64,000 bases of DNA, taken from Pseudomonas hormoni. Lineage in GTDB: Bacteria > Pseudomonadota > Gammaproteobacteria > Pseudomonadales > Pseudomonadaceae. The notes under the pieces are model-generated. The model ran no database searches. It saw nothing but the letters and a program-made list of their open reading frames with translations, and was not told the DNA's origin. Numbering within the stretch: position 1 is the first letter of the stretch; each line of letters starts with the position of its first letter. Where the stretch lies: contig NZ_CP075566.1 of the NCBI RefSeq assembly GCF_018502625.1, positions 5,149,001 through 5,213,000 of the forward strand, given 5' to 3'. Below are positions 9,373 to 18,643 of the stretch, piece after piece. The position numbers and the translations under genes are program-made.

Positions 9373-10543
9373 GGCTTGGCTCCGGTCCCAGTTGTGCAAA
9401 ACAATCGGCCAGTCCATTTAACAATAGCTGTACCTGCGCCTCGCTGTGCGCAGCGGTCAGGGTCACACGCAGTCGGGCGCTGCCGGCGGGCACGGTCGGT
9501 GGGCGGATCGCGGTCACCATCAATCCGCGTTCGCGCAGCATTTGCGACAGCCGCACCGCACGCCCGGCATCGCCGATCATGATCGGCTGGATCGGCGTGA
9601 AGCTGTCCATCAGCTCCAGGCCGATCTGCTCGGCACCTTGCCGGAACTGGCGAATCAGGATGTTCAGATGTTCACGACGCCAGTGCTCGCTACGCAACAA
9701 CTCCAGGCTTTTCAGCGTCGCGCAGGCCAGCGCGGGCGGTTGGCTGGTGGTGTAAATGTACGGCCGAGCGAACTGGATCAAACTCTCGATCAGTTCTTCG
9801 CTGCCGGCAACAAAGGCGCCAGCAGTGCCGAAAGCTTTACCGAGGGTGCCCACCAGCACCGGCACGTCTTCCTGGCTCAGGCCGAAATGCTCGACGATTC
9901 CGCCACCGTTGGCGCCCAGCGGACCAAAACCGTGGGCGTCATCGACCATCAGCCATGCGCCTTTGGCCTTCGCTTCCCGGGCCAGCGCTGGCAGGTCGGC
10001 GATGTCGCCATCCATGCTGAACACGCCGTCGGTGACCACCAGCGTATTGCCGGTGGCCTTCTCGAGACGATTGGCCAGACTCGCCGCGTCGTTGTGCAGA
10101 TAACGATTGAAACGCGCACCGGACAACAGGCCGGCATCGAGCAACGAGGCGTGATTGAGGCGGTCTTCGAGCACCGTATCGCCCTGCCCCACCAACGCGG
10201 TCACCGCGCCAAGGTTGGCCATGTAGCCGGTGGTAAACAGCAGTGCACGCGGGCGGCCAGTCAAGTCAGCCAACGCTTCTTCCAGCTCATGATGTGGCGT
10301 GCTGTGGCCAATGACCAAATGCGAAGCCCCGCCACCGACTCCCCAACGGGACGCGCCGGCGCGCCAGGCTTCGATCACTTGCGGGTGATTGGCGAGGCCC
10401 AGGTAGTCGTTGTTGCAGAACGCCAGCAACGGCTGGCCATCGACCACAACTTCCGGGCCTTGAGGGCTTTCGAGCAATGGGCGTTGACGGTAGAGATTTT
10501 CGGCACGACGGGCAGCAAGGCGTGCGGCGAGATCGAAAGACAT
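9365..10543 (-). CDS. bioF: 8-amino-7-oxononanoate synthase
   Basis: PLP enzyme joining pimeloyl-ACP and L-alanine to give 8-amino-7-oxononanoate. The start [10 protein letters not shown] at 10543 has GAGG five bases upstream. Glycine-rich block [13 protein letters not shown] is at residues 68-80, [11 protein letters not shown] is at 200-210, and the PLP lysine is expected at 236 in [11 protein letters not shown]. The 392-residue length is normal. It is separated from bioB by a REP pair but lies on the same strand, and it begins a tightly overlapping bioFHCD set. Confidence 0.96.
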   Translation of the reverse strand: MSFDLAARLAARRAENLYRQRPLLESPQGPEVVVDGQPLLAFCNNDYLGLANHPQVIEAWRAGASRWGVGGGASHLVIGHSTPHHELEEALADLTGRPRALLFTTGYMANLGAVTALVGQGDTVLEDRLNHASLLDAGLLSGARFNRYLHNDAASLANRLEKATGNTLVVTDGVFSMDGDIADLPALAREAKAKGAWLMVDDAHGFGPLGANGGGIVEHFGLSQEDVPVLVGTLGKAFGTAGAFVAGSEELIESLIQFARPYIYTTSQPPALACATLKSLELLRSEHWRREHLNILIRQFRQGAEQIGLELMDSFTPIQPIMIGDAGRAVRLSQMLRERGLMVTAIRPPTVPAGSARLRVTLTAAHSEAQVQLLLNGLADCFAQLGPEPSHA

Positions 10544-10576
10544 GCAGGCCTCGCGAGTAGGAAGGAGATAAAGCTT

Positions 10577-10668
10577 CTGTAGGAGCAAAGCTTGCTCGCG
10601 ATGAATGCGCCTCGGTCTGTCTGAATGACCGTGGCGATCCCATCGCGGGCAAGCCTTGCTCCTACAGG
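10577..10668. repeat. REP inverted pair, class A variant
   Basis: Arms with the core GTAGGAGCAAAGCTTGCTCG and a facing CGGGCAAGCCTTGCTCCTAC fill most of the bioB-bioF intergenic space, so this element lies inside the biotin transcript. The two arms differ in the stem, one ending GCTCGCGAT and the other GGGCAAGCC. Confidence 0.88.
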
Positions 10669-10681
10669 GGTTCAGCGGTGA

Positions 10682-11737
10682 TCAAACAGCCGCGTTGTAG
10701 AACATCTCGCTGCTCTTTTGCTCCACCAGCGCCTGCTCGATGGCTGCCTGGTGCACTTCATCCGCATGCTCTTCACGCGCTTCCGGCAGGATCCCCAGGC
10801 GCCCGAACAGTTGCATGTCCTTGTCAGCCTGCGGGTTGGCGGTGGTCAGCAGTTTTTCGCCGTAGAAAATCGAGTTCGCACCGGCGAAGAACGCCAGGGC
10901 CTGCATCTGCTCGTTCATCGCTTCACGGCCGGCGGACAGGCGCACGTGGGATTGCGGCATCAGGATGCGCGCGACGGCGAGCATGCGGATGAAGTCGAAC
11001 GGGTCGATGTCTTCGGCGTTTTCCAGCGGCGTACCGGCGACTTTCACCAGCATGTTGATCGGCACCGATTCCGGGTGCTCCGGCAGGTTGGCCAGCTGGA
11101 TCAGCAGGTTGGCACGGTCATCGAGGGATTCGCCCATGCCGAGGATGCCGCCGGAGCAGATCTTCATTCCCGATTCACGTACGTAGGCCAGGGTTTGCAG
11201 GCGCTCGCTGTAGGTGCGGGTGGTAATGATGCTGCCGTAGAACTCGGGCGAGGTGTCGAGGTTGTGGTTGTAGTAATCGAGACCGGCCTGGGCCAGGGCT
11301 TCGGTCTGGTCCTGGTCGAGGCGACCGAGGGTCATGCAGGTTTCCAGGCCCATGGCTTTCACGCCCTTGACCATCTCCAGCACGTACGGCATGTCTTTGG
11401 CCGACGGGTGTTTCCACGCCGCGCCCATGCAGAAACGGGTCGAACCGATGGCCTTGGCGCGGGCAGCCTCTTCGAGGACCTTCTGCACTTCCATCAGTTT
11501 TTCTTTTTCCAGGCCGGTGTTGTAGTGACCGGACTGCGGACAATATTTGCAATCTTCCGGGCAGGCGCCGGTCTTGATCGACAGCAGCGTGGAAACCTGG
11601 ACGCGGTTGGCGTCGAAATGCGCGCGGTGCACGGTCTGCGCCTGGAACAGCAGGTCGTTGAATGGCTGAACGAAGAGTGCTTTGACTTCGGCCAAAGACC
11701 AGTCATGACGCAGGGTTGCAGAGGTGCTGGCGCTCAT
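10682..11737 (-). CDS. bioB: Biotin synthase
   Basis: Radical-SAM enzyme that inserts sulfur into dethiobiotin to form biotin. The [4Fe-4S] triad CPEDCKYC puts Cys at 59, 63 and 66, and the conserved Arg/Asn motifs of the barrel follow. The start [13 protein letters not shown] at 11737 has AAGGAAA six bases upstream, and the length is 351 residues. It is the first gene of bioBFHCD. The strong promoter and BirA operator just upstream indicate biotin-dependent repression by BirA-biotinyl-AMP. Confidence 0.97.
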   Translation of the reverse strand: MSASTSATLRHDWSLAEVKALFVQPFNDLLFQAQTVHRAHFDANRVQVSTLLSIKTGACPEDCKYCPQSGHYNTGLEKEKLMEVQKVLEEAARAKAIGSTRFCMGAAWKHPSAKDMPYVLEMVKGVKAMGLETCMTLGRLDQDQTEALAQAGLDYYNHNLDTSPEFYGSIITTRTYSERLQTLAYVRESGMKICSGGILGMGESLDDRANLLIQLANLPEHPESVPINMLVKVAGTPLENAEDIDPFDFIRMLAVARILMPQSHVRLSAGREAMNEQMQALAFFAGANSIFYGEKLLTTANPQADKDMQLFGRLGILPEAREEHADEVHQAAIEQALVEQKSSEMFYNAAV

Positions 11738-11810
11738 GGGTGTTTCCTTGATTATGCTTGGCAAGCGACTGGGGAATGGAATACCCACAGACGCGACACG
11801 GATGTTCGGC

Positions 11811-11839
11811 ATATTTAAGGAAGAGCGATGCGCTGTCAA
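11811..11839 (-). promoter_or_regulatory. Sigma-70 promoter of the bioB operon
   Basis: On the minus strand TTGACA (11839-11834) is followed after 16 bases by TAAATA (11817-11812), or after 17 by AAATAT. This puts the transcription start some 70 bases upstream of bioB. The -35 hexamer is inside the BirA operator, and the -10 overlaps the ribosome binding region of comF on the other strand. Confidence 0.72.
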
Positions 11840-12568
11840 CCACGATACAAAGGACCGGTTTACATCTGGTTAAAAAACAAACAACCCTGTCTGCTTTGCG
11901 GCGAGATGGCGGATGAAGCTACGCCGATCTGCATGGCGTGTGAATCCGACCTGCCCTGGCTCGGCGATCACTGCAGGACCTGCGCCCTGCCTTTGCCCGC
12001 GGCGGGAATGACCTGCGGCCAATGTTTGAAGGCGCCGCCCTCCTTCGAACACGTGATCGCCCCGTGGACCTACAGCTTTCCGGTCGACAGCCTGATCACC
12101 CGTTTCAAACACAGCGTGAAGTGGCCGTTTGGCAACCTGCTTGCCGAACTTCTCGCCCAGTCCCTGCAACATCGCTTCAATGAAGCGTTGGAACGGCCCG
12201 ACGCGCTGGTCCCGGTTCCGCTGGCCACCAAGCGTCTGCGGCAGCGGGGGTTCAACCAGGCCGCGATGCTGGCCCGCTGGTTGAGCGCGAGCCTGGATAT
12301 CCCCTGCGACGAACAGTTACTCAAGAGGATTCAGGACACCAGCGCGCAACAAGACCTGAAGGCCGAGGCCCGCAAAAAGAACCTGCGTAACGCATTTGCC
12401 CTGATGCCCGATGCAGCGATCAAGGGTCGGCACCTGGCGCTGGTCGACGACGTGCTGACCACCGGCGCCACCGCCCAGGCCCTGGCTCGCCTGTTGATGG
12501 ATGCCGGCGCCTCGCGGGTCGATGTCTATTGCCTGGCGCGCACACCCAAACCCGGCGACATCGCCTGA
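11828..12568 (+). CDS. comF: ComF family phosphoribosyltransferase-like protein
   Basis: This family is linked to DNA uptake in competent bacteria and resembles amidophosphoribosyltransferases. The 246-residue protein has four cysteine pairs near the N-terminus (C21/C24, C35/C38, C49/C52, C63/C66), suggesting zinc binding. The PRPP-binding motif [11 protein letters not shown] is in the last quarter. The ATG at 11828 is supported by AAGGAAG five bases upstream. It is divergent from bioB with only 90 bp between start codons, and its first codons lie within the BirA operator. It matches the position of PA0489. Its biochemical activity is unproven in Pseudomonas. Confidence 0.88.
   Translation: MRCQPRYKGPVYIWLKNKQPCLLCGEMADEATPICMACESDLPWLGDHCRTCALPLPAAGMTCGQCLKAPPSFEHVIAPWTYSFPVDSLITRFKHSVKWPFGNLLAELLAQSLQHRFNEALERPDALVPVPLATKRLRQRGFNQAAMLARWLSASLDIPCDEQLLKRIQDTSAQQDLKAEARKKNLRNAFALMPDAAIKGRHLALVDDVLTTGATAQALARLLMDAGASRVDVYCLARTPKPGDIA
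11833..11865. promoter_or_regulatory. BirA operator
   Basis: On the minus strand ATGTAAACC-N15-GGTTGACAG compares with the bacterial BirA consensus TTGTAAACC-N14/15-GGTTTACAA at 15 of 18 arm positions. It overlaps the bioB -35 element, a standard repression geometry. It also covers codons 2-13 of comF. The consensus is from published comparative work on BirA; binding here is inferred. Confidence 0.78.
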
Positions 12569-12586
12569 CTTGCGCCAGGCACAAAA

Positions 12587-12680
12587 CCTGTGGGAGCGAG
12601 CCTGCTCGCGATGGCGGTTTATCAGCCACATCAATGTTGAACTTGATGACCTCATCGCGAGCAGGCTCGCTCCCACAGGG
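12587..12680. repeat. REP inverted pair, class B
   Basis: Facing arms with the core GTGGGAGCGAGCCTGCTCG lie between comF and modE. The class recurs at 31.4, 52.4 and 57.8 kb. Confidence 0.9.
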
Positions 12681-12755
12681 ATTTCCACATGACTTGACTC
12701 CCGCAGCCCAAGCCGCCAACGTCCTCACCATCGTCACAGCCCAAAGCGCCTTGCC

Positions 12756-13520
12756 ATGTCCTTGCCCACGTTGTTGTCCCAGCACATTGTCCGTCGCCCG
12801 CAGCGCATCGCGTTGCTGCAACACATCGCCGAGCAGGGCTCGATCACCCGCGCCGCGAAAAGCGCGGGCCTGAGTTACAAAGCCGCGTGGGACGCCATCG
12901 ACGAGTTGAACAACCTGGCGCAGAAACCGCTGGTGGAGCGCAGTGTCGGCGGCAAGGGCGGTGGCGGTGCGAAGCTGTCCAGCGAAGGCGAACGCGTATT
13001 GCGCCTGTATCAAAAGCTGCAAACGCTGCAGGCCCAGGTGCTGGAAGCCGCCGAGGACGCCAGCGACCTCGACCTGCTCGGCCGCCTGATGCTCAGAACC
13101 AGCGCGCGCAATCAATTGCACGGCAAGGTCGTGGCGATTGAAGCTCAGGGGCGCAACGACCTGATTCGTCTTGAACTGGCCGGAGGCCTGGCCCTTGATG
13201 CGCAGATCACCCACGACAGCACCGTGCGCCTGGAGCTGGAGCCCGGCACTGAAGTCGTCGCCCTGATCAAGGCCGGTTGGCTCGACCTGCTGGCCATCGA
13301 AGACACTGCAACATCAGGACACAATGACCTGACCGGCATCATCGAAGAAATCCTCGACGCCGAAGACGGCCCCAGTGAAGTGCGCATCGGCCTGCCCAAT
13401 GGCCAGACGCTATGCGCTCTGGCCGAGCCGCTGCACTTGCGAACCCTCGGCCTCGTCACCGACAAACCGGTACGGGTGCAATTTGCCCCCTCCAACGTGC
13501 TGCTCGGTACACCACTCTGA
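12756..13520 (+). CDS. modE: ModE-type molybdate-responsive transcriptional regulator
   Basis: DNA-binding regulator that senses molybdate. The N-terminal winged-helix domain (about residues 12-105) has the recognition stretch GSITRAAKSAGLSYKAAWDA. It is followed by two molybdate-binding Mop/TOBE modules; the first begins SARNQLHGKV near 111 and the second begins GHNDLTGII near 188. The 254-residue length fits full-length ModE. Start at ATG 12756 (MSLPTLLSQHIV); the ribosome site is weak. No modABC transport genes lie nearby, so its targets are elsewhere. It agrees with PA0487 by position. Confidence 0.9.
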   Translation: MSLPTLLSQHIVRRPQRIALLQHIAEQGSITRAAKSAGLSYKAAWDAIDELNNLAQKPLVERSVGGKGGGGAKLSSEGERVLRLYQKLQTLQAQVLEAAEDASDLDLLGRLMLRTSARNQLHGKVVAIEAQGRNDLIRLELAGGLALDAQITHDSTVRLELEPGTEVVALIKAGWLDLLAIEDTATSGHNDLTGIIEEILDAEDGPSEVRIGLPNGQTLCALAEPLHLRTLGLVTDKPVRVQFAPSNVLLGTPL

Positions 13521-13578
13521 AACACAAGCGTCATTAACGCTCTTTAAGGTGACTGCAAAAACCCGCAGGGAGCCTGAT

Positions 13579-15480
13579 GTGAGCCTATTAGAAGACAACC
13601 AGAACACCGACCTCGAGAACATGGTCGGCCTCAGCCGTCGTGGCTTCATCAGCGCGGGCGCCCTGTGCGGTGCAGCCATGTTCCTCGGCGGCAACCTGCT
13701 GAGCCGCAGCGTGCTCGCGGCCAGTGTCAGCGCAGGCACCAGCAAACTGCTGGGTTTTGACAGCATCCCCGCCGCCACCAGCGACGCCATTACCCTGCCG
13801 CCGGGCTACAAGTCTTCGGTGCTGATCAGTTGGGGCCAGCCGTTGCAGAAGAACGGTCCGGCGTTCGACCCGAGCGGTAACGGCACTGCCGAGCATCAGG
13901 AAATCCAGTTCGGCGACAACAATGACGGCATGAGCCTGTTCGAATTTCCGGGTGAGAAAGACCGGGCATTGATGGCGATCAACAACGAATACACCAACTA
14001 CCGCTACCTCTACCCGCACGGCGGCATGCCGCAATCGAAAGAAGAAGTGCGCAAGGCGCTGGCCTGCGAAGGCGTGTCGGTGATCGAAGTGCAGCGTAAG
14101 AATGGCCAATGGCAATTCGTTCAGGGTTCGCGCTACAACCGACGCATTCACGGTAACGCGCCGATCACCCTCAGCGGTCCCGCTGCCGGCCACGACCTGT
14201 TGAAAACCAGCGCCGACCCACACGGCAAGAACGTACTCGGCACCTTCCAGAACTGCGCCAACGGCAAGACGCCGTGGGGCACCTATCTGACCTGCGAAGA
14301 GAACTTCACCGACTGTTTCGGCAGCAGCAATGCCGAGCAGAAATTCGACGCCGCGCAGAAACGCTACGGCGCGGTGGCGACCAGTAAAGAAATCAACTGG
14401 CATCAACACGACGAGCGTTTCGACCTGGCGAAAAACCCCAACGAACTCAACCGTCACGGCTGGGTGGTGGAAATCGATCCGTTCGATCCGCAGTCGACAC
14501 CCGTCAAGCGCACCGCACTGGGCCGTTTCAAACATGAAAACGCGGCCCTGGCCGAAACCCATGACGGCCACGCCGTGGTGTACATGGGCGACGACGAGCG
14601 CGGCGAGTTCATCTACAAGTTCGTCAGCCGCGACAAGATCAACCACAAAAACCCGAAGGCCAATCGCGACCTGCTGGATCACGGCACCTTGTACGTGGCG
14701 CGCTTCGACGCGGGTGACGGCAATGCCGATCACCCGAGAGGTCAGGGCGAGTGGATCGAATTGACCCACGGCAAAAACGGCATCGACGCCAGCAGCGGTT
14801 TCGCCAATCAGGCCGAAGTGCTGATTCACGCGCGCCTCGCGGCCACCGTGGTGAAAGCCACGCGCATGGACCGTCCGGAGTGGATCGTCGTCAGCCCCAA
14901 GGATGGCCAGGTCTATTGCACGCTGACCAACAACGCCAAGCGCGGTGAAGACGGTCAACCGGTGGGTGGGCCGAATCCGCGTGAGAAGAACGTGTACGGG
15001 CAGATTCTGCGCTGGCGCACGGACCGCGATGATCATGGTTCGAAAAGCTTTGCCTGGGATCTGTTTGTGGTCGCCGGCAACCCGGGTGTCCACGTGGGTA
15101 CGCCGAAGGGCGGTTCGTCGAACATCACGCCGCAAAACATGTTCAACAGCCCGGATGGCCTGGGTTTCGACAAGGCCGGACGCTTGTGGATCCTGACCGA
15201 TGGCGACTCGAGCAATGCCGGTGATTTTGCCGGCATGGGCAATAACCAGATGCTCTGCGCCGACCCGGTCACCGGGGAGATCCGCCGCTTCATGGTCGGG
15301 CCGATTGGCTGCGAAGTGACGGGGATCAGCTTCTCGCCGGATCAGAAGACGCTGTTTGTCGGGATTCAGCATCCGGGGGAAAACGGTGGGTCGACGTTCC
15401 CTGAGCATTTGCCGAACGGCAAGCCGCGGTCTTCGGTGATGGCGATTTCCCGTGAGGATGGCGGGATCGTCGGCGCCTGA
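13579..15480 (+). CDS. phoX: PhoX family (DUF839) phosphatase, Tat-exported
   Basis: Predicted periplasmic phosphomonoesterase of the PhoX type, which uses Ca and Fe rather than Zn. The GTG at 13579 is chosen because GGGAG lies seven bases upstream and it gives MSLLEDNQN followed by a Tat signal (LSRRGF with Arg at 20-21, then a hydrophobic stretch ending at ASVSAG). The long in-frame extension upstream runs into modE and is not used. The family motif GTYLTCEENFTDCF is present near residue 235. The length is 633 residues. No convincing Pho box was found in the short gap after modE. Some members of DUF839 have no tested activity, so substrate is provisional. Confidence 0.85.
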   Translation: MSLLEDNQNTDLENMVGLSRRGFISAGALCGAAMFLGGNLLSRSVLAASVSAGTSKLLGFDSIPAATSDAITLPPGYKSSVLISWGQPLQKNGPAFDPSGNGTAEHQEIQFGDNNDGMSLFEFPGEKDRALMAINNEYTNYRYLYPHGGMPQSKEEVRKALACEGVSVIEVQRKNGQWQFVQGSRYNRRIHGNAPITLSGPAAGHDLLKTSADPHGKNVLGTFQNCANGKTPWGTYLTCEENFTDCFGSSNAEQKFDAAQKRYGAVATSKEINWHQHDERFDLAKNPNELNRHGWVVEIDPFDPQSTPVKRTALGRFKHENAALAETHDGHAVVYMGDDERGEFIYKFVSRDKINHKNPKANRDLLDHGTLYVARFDAGDGNADHPRGQGEWIELTHGKNGIDASSGFANQAEVLIHARLAATVVKATRMDRPEWIVVSPKDGQVYCTLTNNAKRGEDGQPVGGPNPREKNVYGQILRWRTDRDDHGSKSFAWDLFVVAGNPGVHVGTPKGGSSNITPQNMFNSPDGLGFDKAGRLWILTDGDSSNAGDFAGMGNNQMLCADPVTGEIRRFMVGPIGCEVTGISFSPDQKTLFVGIQHPGENGGSTFPEHLPNGKPRSSVMAISREDGGIVGA

Positions 15481-15490
15481 TAGGGCCCCC

Positions 15491-15572
15491 TTCGCGGGCA
15501 AGCCTCGCTCCTACAGGTTATGCGCAATTCTAGAATTGACGACATCCTGTAGGAGCGAGGCTTGCCCGCGAA
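15491..15572. repeat. REP inverted pair, class A
   Basis: Facing arms containing GTAGGAGCGAGGCTTG and its complement start 11 bp after the PhoX stop codon. The loop holds a small palindrome (TTCTAGAATT). Confidence 0.9.
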
Positions 15573-15678
15573 AGCGTCAGCCCAAACACCACTCATCTAA
15601 AGCCCAACCACTAAAGACAGCCCGTCTGCGCTACCATGCTTGGCCGGACGCGGCAGCCTGCTGCGCGCAGGAGTCAGC

Positions 15679-16653
15679 ATGGCCCACCCGTTTGCAACCC
15701 TCACCCCAGACCTCGTGCTCGATGCCGTCGAAAGCATCGGCTTTCTCAGCGACGCGCGCATTCTGGCGCTCAACAGCTACGAGAACCGCGTCTATCAGGT
15801 CGGCATCGAAGACTCCGAGCCACTGATCGCCAAGTTCTACCGCCCGCAGCGCTGGACCAACGAAGCGATTCTCGAAGAGCACCAATTCACCTTCGAACTC
15901 GCCGAGTGCGACGTACCCGTGGTGGCGCCGATGATTCACAACGGCGCCAGCCTGCACGAACACAACGGTTTCCGTTTCACCCTGTTTCCCCGCCGTGGCG
16001 GACGCGCGCCGGAGCCGGGCAACCTCGATCAGCTGTATCGGCTGGGCCAACTGCTTGGTCGCCTGCACGCCGTCGGCGCGACCAAACCGTTCGAACACCG
16101 TGAAGCCTTGGGCGTGCAGAACTTCGGTCATGCCTCGCTGACGACGCTGCTCGAAGGCAACTTCATCCCCAAAAGCCTGCTGCCGGCCTACGAGTCCGTG
16201 GCCCGCGACCTGCTCAAGCGTGTGGAAGACGTCTACAACGTCACGCCTCACCAGAACATCCGCATGCATGGCGATTGCCACCCCGGCAACATGATGTGCC
16301 GCGACGAAATGTTCCACATCGTCGACCTCGACGACTGCCGCATGGGCCCGGCGGTGCAGGACATCTGGATGATGCTCGCCGGTGACCGTCAGGAATGTCT
16401 GGGGCAGCTGTCGGAATTGATGGACGGCTACAACGAATTTCACGACTTCGACCCGCGGGAACTGGCGCTGATCGAACCGCTGCGCGCGCTGCGCCTGATG
16501 CACTACAGCGCCTGGCTGGCGCGGCGCTGGGACGACCCGGCGTTCCCGCACAGTTTTCCGTGGTTCGGGACCGAGCGGTATTGGGGGGATCAGGTGTTGG
16601 CGTTGCGTGAGCAATTGGCGGCGCTCAACGAAGAGCCCCTAAAACTTTTCTGA
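15679..16653 (+). CDS. srkA: Stress response kinase A (YihE/RdoA family)
   Basis: Cytoplasmic Ser/Thr kinase of the choline-kinase/APH fold; in E. coli it limits stress-induced death and acts in the Cpx envelope response. The catalytic loop HGDCHPGN puts Asp at 199 and Asn at 204, and the metal-binding Asp of IVDLDDCRMGP is at 216. The start MAHPFATLTP at 15679 has AGGAG six bases upstream. The 324-residue length is typical. Unlike E. coli, dsbA does not follow. It corresponds to PA0486 in order. Confidence 0.93.
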   Translation: MAHPFATLTPDLVLDAVESIGFLSDARILALNSYENRVYQVGIEDSEPLIAKFYRPQRWTNEAILEEHQFTFELAECDVPVVAPMIHNGASLHEHNGFRFTLFPRRGGRAPEPGNLDQLYRLGQLLGRLHAVGATKPFEHREALGVQNFGHASLTTLLEGNFIPKSLLPAYESVARDLLKRVEDVYNVTPHQNIRMHGDCHPGNMMCRDEMFHIVDLDDCRMGPAVQDIWMMLAGDRQECLGQLSELMDGYNEFHDFDPRELALIEPLRALRLMHYSAWLARRWDDPAFPHSFPWFGTERYWGDQVLALREQLAALNEEPLKLF

Positions 16654-16666
16654 CACACCGAAAATC

Positions 16667-16759
16667 CCTGTGGGAGCTAGCCTGCTAGCGATGACGGCAA
16701 CACATGCAACATCGATGCAAGCTGATACAGCACCGGCAAGCCGGCCTAGCGCCTACAGG
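16667..16759. repeat. REP pair, class B-prime with one decayed arm
   Basis: The left arm reads GTGGGAGCTAGCCTGCTAG, the class B sequence with a compensated change in the stem. The right arm (CCGGCAAGCCGGCCTAGCG) is degenerate. It lies after srkA. Confidence 0.75.
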
Positions 16760-16858
16760 TCATGTGTTCACAATTGCCCGACGTATTCGGGCGGGACATT
16801 CGTAGACAAATTTCCTTACAATCCCCTCTTTAGTTAGCTGCCTAAGCAAGGATTCTGC

Positions 16859-17746
16859 ATGCAAGCCGCCAACCCGCGTCGCGGGTACATCCTGGGCCTG
16901 AGTGCCTACATCATCTGGGGCCTGTTCCCGATCTACTTCAAAGCCATCGCCAACGTGCCCGCCGTGGAGATCATCATCCACCGCGTGCTCTGGTCTGCGT
17001 TGTTCGGTGCCTTGCTGCTGATGGTGTGGAAGCATCCGGGCTGGTGGCGCGAGCTGCGTGACAACCCGAAACGGCTGGCGATCCTCGCGCTGAGCGGCAC
17101 GCTGATCGCGGCCAACTGGCTGACGTACGTCTGGTCGGTGAACAACGGGCGCATGCTCGAAGCCAGCCTCGGTTACTACATCAACCCGCTGGTGAACGTG
17201 TTGTTGGGGATGTTGATCCTCGGCGAACGGCTGCGGCGCATGCAGTGGATCGCAGTGGGTCTGGCGGCGGTCGGTGTGGCGCAACAGGTGTGGCAGGTCG
17301 GCAGTCTGCCGTGGGTGTCGCTGGTGCTGGCGCTGACGTTTGGCTTCTACGGTTTGATCCGCAAGCAGGCACCGGTCAAAGCCCTGCCCGGCCTGGTGGT
17401 GGAAACCTGGATGCTGGTGCCGATTGCCATGGCCTGGCTGCTATTCAATCAGACGGCCATGAGCGCTCAGCCCGAGTTCTGGACGACTACCGAAGCCTGG
17501 TGGCTGGTTGCCGCCGGGCCGGTAACCCTCGTGCCGCTGGTGTGTTTCAACGCCGCCGCACGGCATTTGCCCTACACCACGCTGGGATTCCTCCAATACC
17601 TGGCACCGACATTGGTGCTGCTGCAAGCCGTGCTGCTGTTTGGCGAACACTTGTCGTCCAGCACACTGGTGGCGTTTATCTTTATCTGGGCCGGGCTGGC
17701 GGTTTACAGCGTCGATGCGTGGATAAGTTTGCGCCGTCGCAGCTGA
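16859..17746 (+). CDS. rarD: EamA family transporter RarD
   Basis: Inner-membrane protein of the drug/metabolite transporter superfamily with about ten membrane segments. It opens MQAANPRRGYILGLSAYIIWGLFPIYFKAI, which is diagnostic of the RarD group (residues 11-30 carry the first segment). The start has AAGGA seven bases upstream. The length is 295 residues. The substrate is not established; the name comes from the chloramphenicol-sensitivity phenotype recorded for the E. coli protein. A strong hairpin follows at 17768. It corresponds to PA0485 by position. Confidence 0.92.
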   Translation: MQAANPRRGYILGLSAYIIWGLFPIYFKAIANVPAVEIIIHRVLWSALFGALLLMVWKHPGWWRELRDNPKRLAILALSGTLIAANWLTYVWSVNNGRMLEASLGYYINPLVNVLLGMLILGERLRRMQWIAVGLAAVGVAQQVWQVGSLPWVSLVLALTFGFYGLIRKQAPVKALPGLVVETWMLVPIAMAWLLFNQTAMSAQPEFWTTTEAWWLVAAGPVTLVPLVCFNAAARHLPYTTLGFLQYLAPTLVLLQAVLLFGEHLSSSTLVAFIFIWAGLAVYSVDAWISLRRRS

Positions 17747-17767
17747 TCAAAAATCGTACGAACCTTT

Positions 17768-17792
17768 GCAGGCCACGTATTTCGTGGCCTGC
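17768..17792 (+). terminator. Hairpin terminator after rarD
   Basis: A perfect 10-bp GC-rich stem (GCAGGCCACG with CGTGGCCTGC) and a 5-nt loop lie 21 bp past the rarD stop. The T tract after it is short (ATCGATCTTT), so termination may be partial. Confidence 0.65.
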
Positions 17793-17809
17793 ATCGATCT
17801 TTCCCAAGG

Positions 17810-17930
17810 TTATCCACAACGTGATCCCCGGCGTATGTGCGCAACTTGTTGAATCTGATGATTTTTTGATCAGTTCTTGAAGAAGCCCGGCCGGCGTGGG
17901 CTGGCGGGCTGTCTCTACAGGTTATCCACA
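17810..17930 (+). repeat. Two perfect DnaA-box sequences in the rarD-gcvR gap
   Basis: TTATCCACA occurs at 17810-17818 and 17922-17930 in the same orientation, 112 bp apart, in DNA with no gene. TTTTTTGATCA lies between them, and a similar TTTTTGATCA is found in the larger array near 55.64 kb. Confidence 0.55.
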
Positions 17931-17961
17931 GGCAGGTGCACGTATAACTTGGATAACCCTG

Positions 17962-18480
17962 TCAGGGTTCGCTGCGCAGGACCAATTCCACCATCAAATC
18001 GTCCGCCAGGGTTTCCAGGCGCGACTGCAACACATCCAGAGACAGGGTCAGCGGCACGGCGAGAATCGCTTCGGCGTGGAACAGCGGCTCGCTGCTCATC
18101 GGCGCCGGACGCACTTCGGTAACCAGTCGTTCCAGATTGACCCCCTGCTCACTCAACAGACGCGTGATGTCGCGCACGATCCCCGGACGGTCGTTGCCCA
18201 CCAATTCCATGGCGATTGGTTTCCAGGTGCAGGATTGCTCGATGCCACTTTCGGCAATCAACACGCGAATGCCATGGGCCGACAACGCCTGCAGGGCATC
18301 GACCAATTCGTCGTAGGCCTCGGCCGGCACGCCCACCCGAAGAATCCCGGCAAATTGCCCGGCCATACGTGACATGCGGCTTTCCAGCCAGTTGCCGCCG
18401 TGCTCGGCAATGCACTGGGCGATGCGCTCGACCTGCCCAGGTTTGTCCGGTGCGAAAACAGTGAGTACGAGGTGGTCCAT
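17962..18480 (-). CDS. gcvR: Glycine cleavage system transcriptional repressor-like ACT protein
   Basis: A 172-residue protein made of two ACT domains (about residues 1-85 and 90-170) and resembling GcvR, which in E. coli binds glycine and restrains GcvA. The start MDHLVLTVFAPDKPG at 18480 has GAGGG seven bases upstream; the hydrophobic peptide encoded further upstream is not part of the family. There is no DNA-binding domain, consistent with action through a partner. Many Pseudomonas homologues are annotated simply as ACT-domain or formyltetrahydrofolate-like regulators, so the symbol is provisional. Confidence 0.8.
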   Translation of the reverse strand: MDHLVLTVFAPDKPGQVERIAQCIAEHGGNWLESRMSRMAGQFAGILRVGVPAEAYDELVDALQALSAHGIRVLIAESGIEQSCTWKPIAMELVGNDRPGIVRDITRLLSEQGVNLERLVTEVRPAPMSSEPLFHAEAILAVPLTLSLDVLQSRLETLADDLMVELVLRSEP

Positions 18481-18552
18481 GGCGCAGCCCTCTTTTGTTA
18501 TAGAAAGAGAAGTATAGGCAAGGGTTATTGCTGCGTTGAATCGGCCGACGCC

Positions 18553-18643
18553 TTCGCGGGCAAGCCTCGCTCCTACAGGTTTTGTGTCGGTCGCCAATTT
18601 TGTGAACGACACAAAACCTGTAGGAGCGAGGCTTGCCCGCGAA
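18553..18643. repeat. REP inverted pair, class A
   Basis: Facing class A arms (GTAGGAGCGAGGCTTG) lie just upstream of gcvR. The loop carries TTTTGTGTCG facing CGACACAAAA, so the whole element can fold into one long hairpin. Confidence 0.9.

Noticed and set aside
13521..13578. Pho box before the PhoX-type gene
   Set aside because: GCGTCATTAACGC was examined, but it does not give two CTGTCAT-like halves at the proper spacing.
13588..15501. Minus-strand open frame of 637 codons opposite phoX
   Set aside because: Shadow frame. Composition is Val/His/Arg rich as expected for the complement of a GC-rich gene, with no domain.
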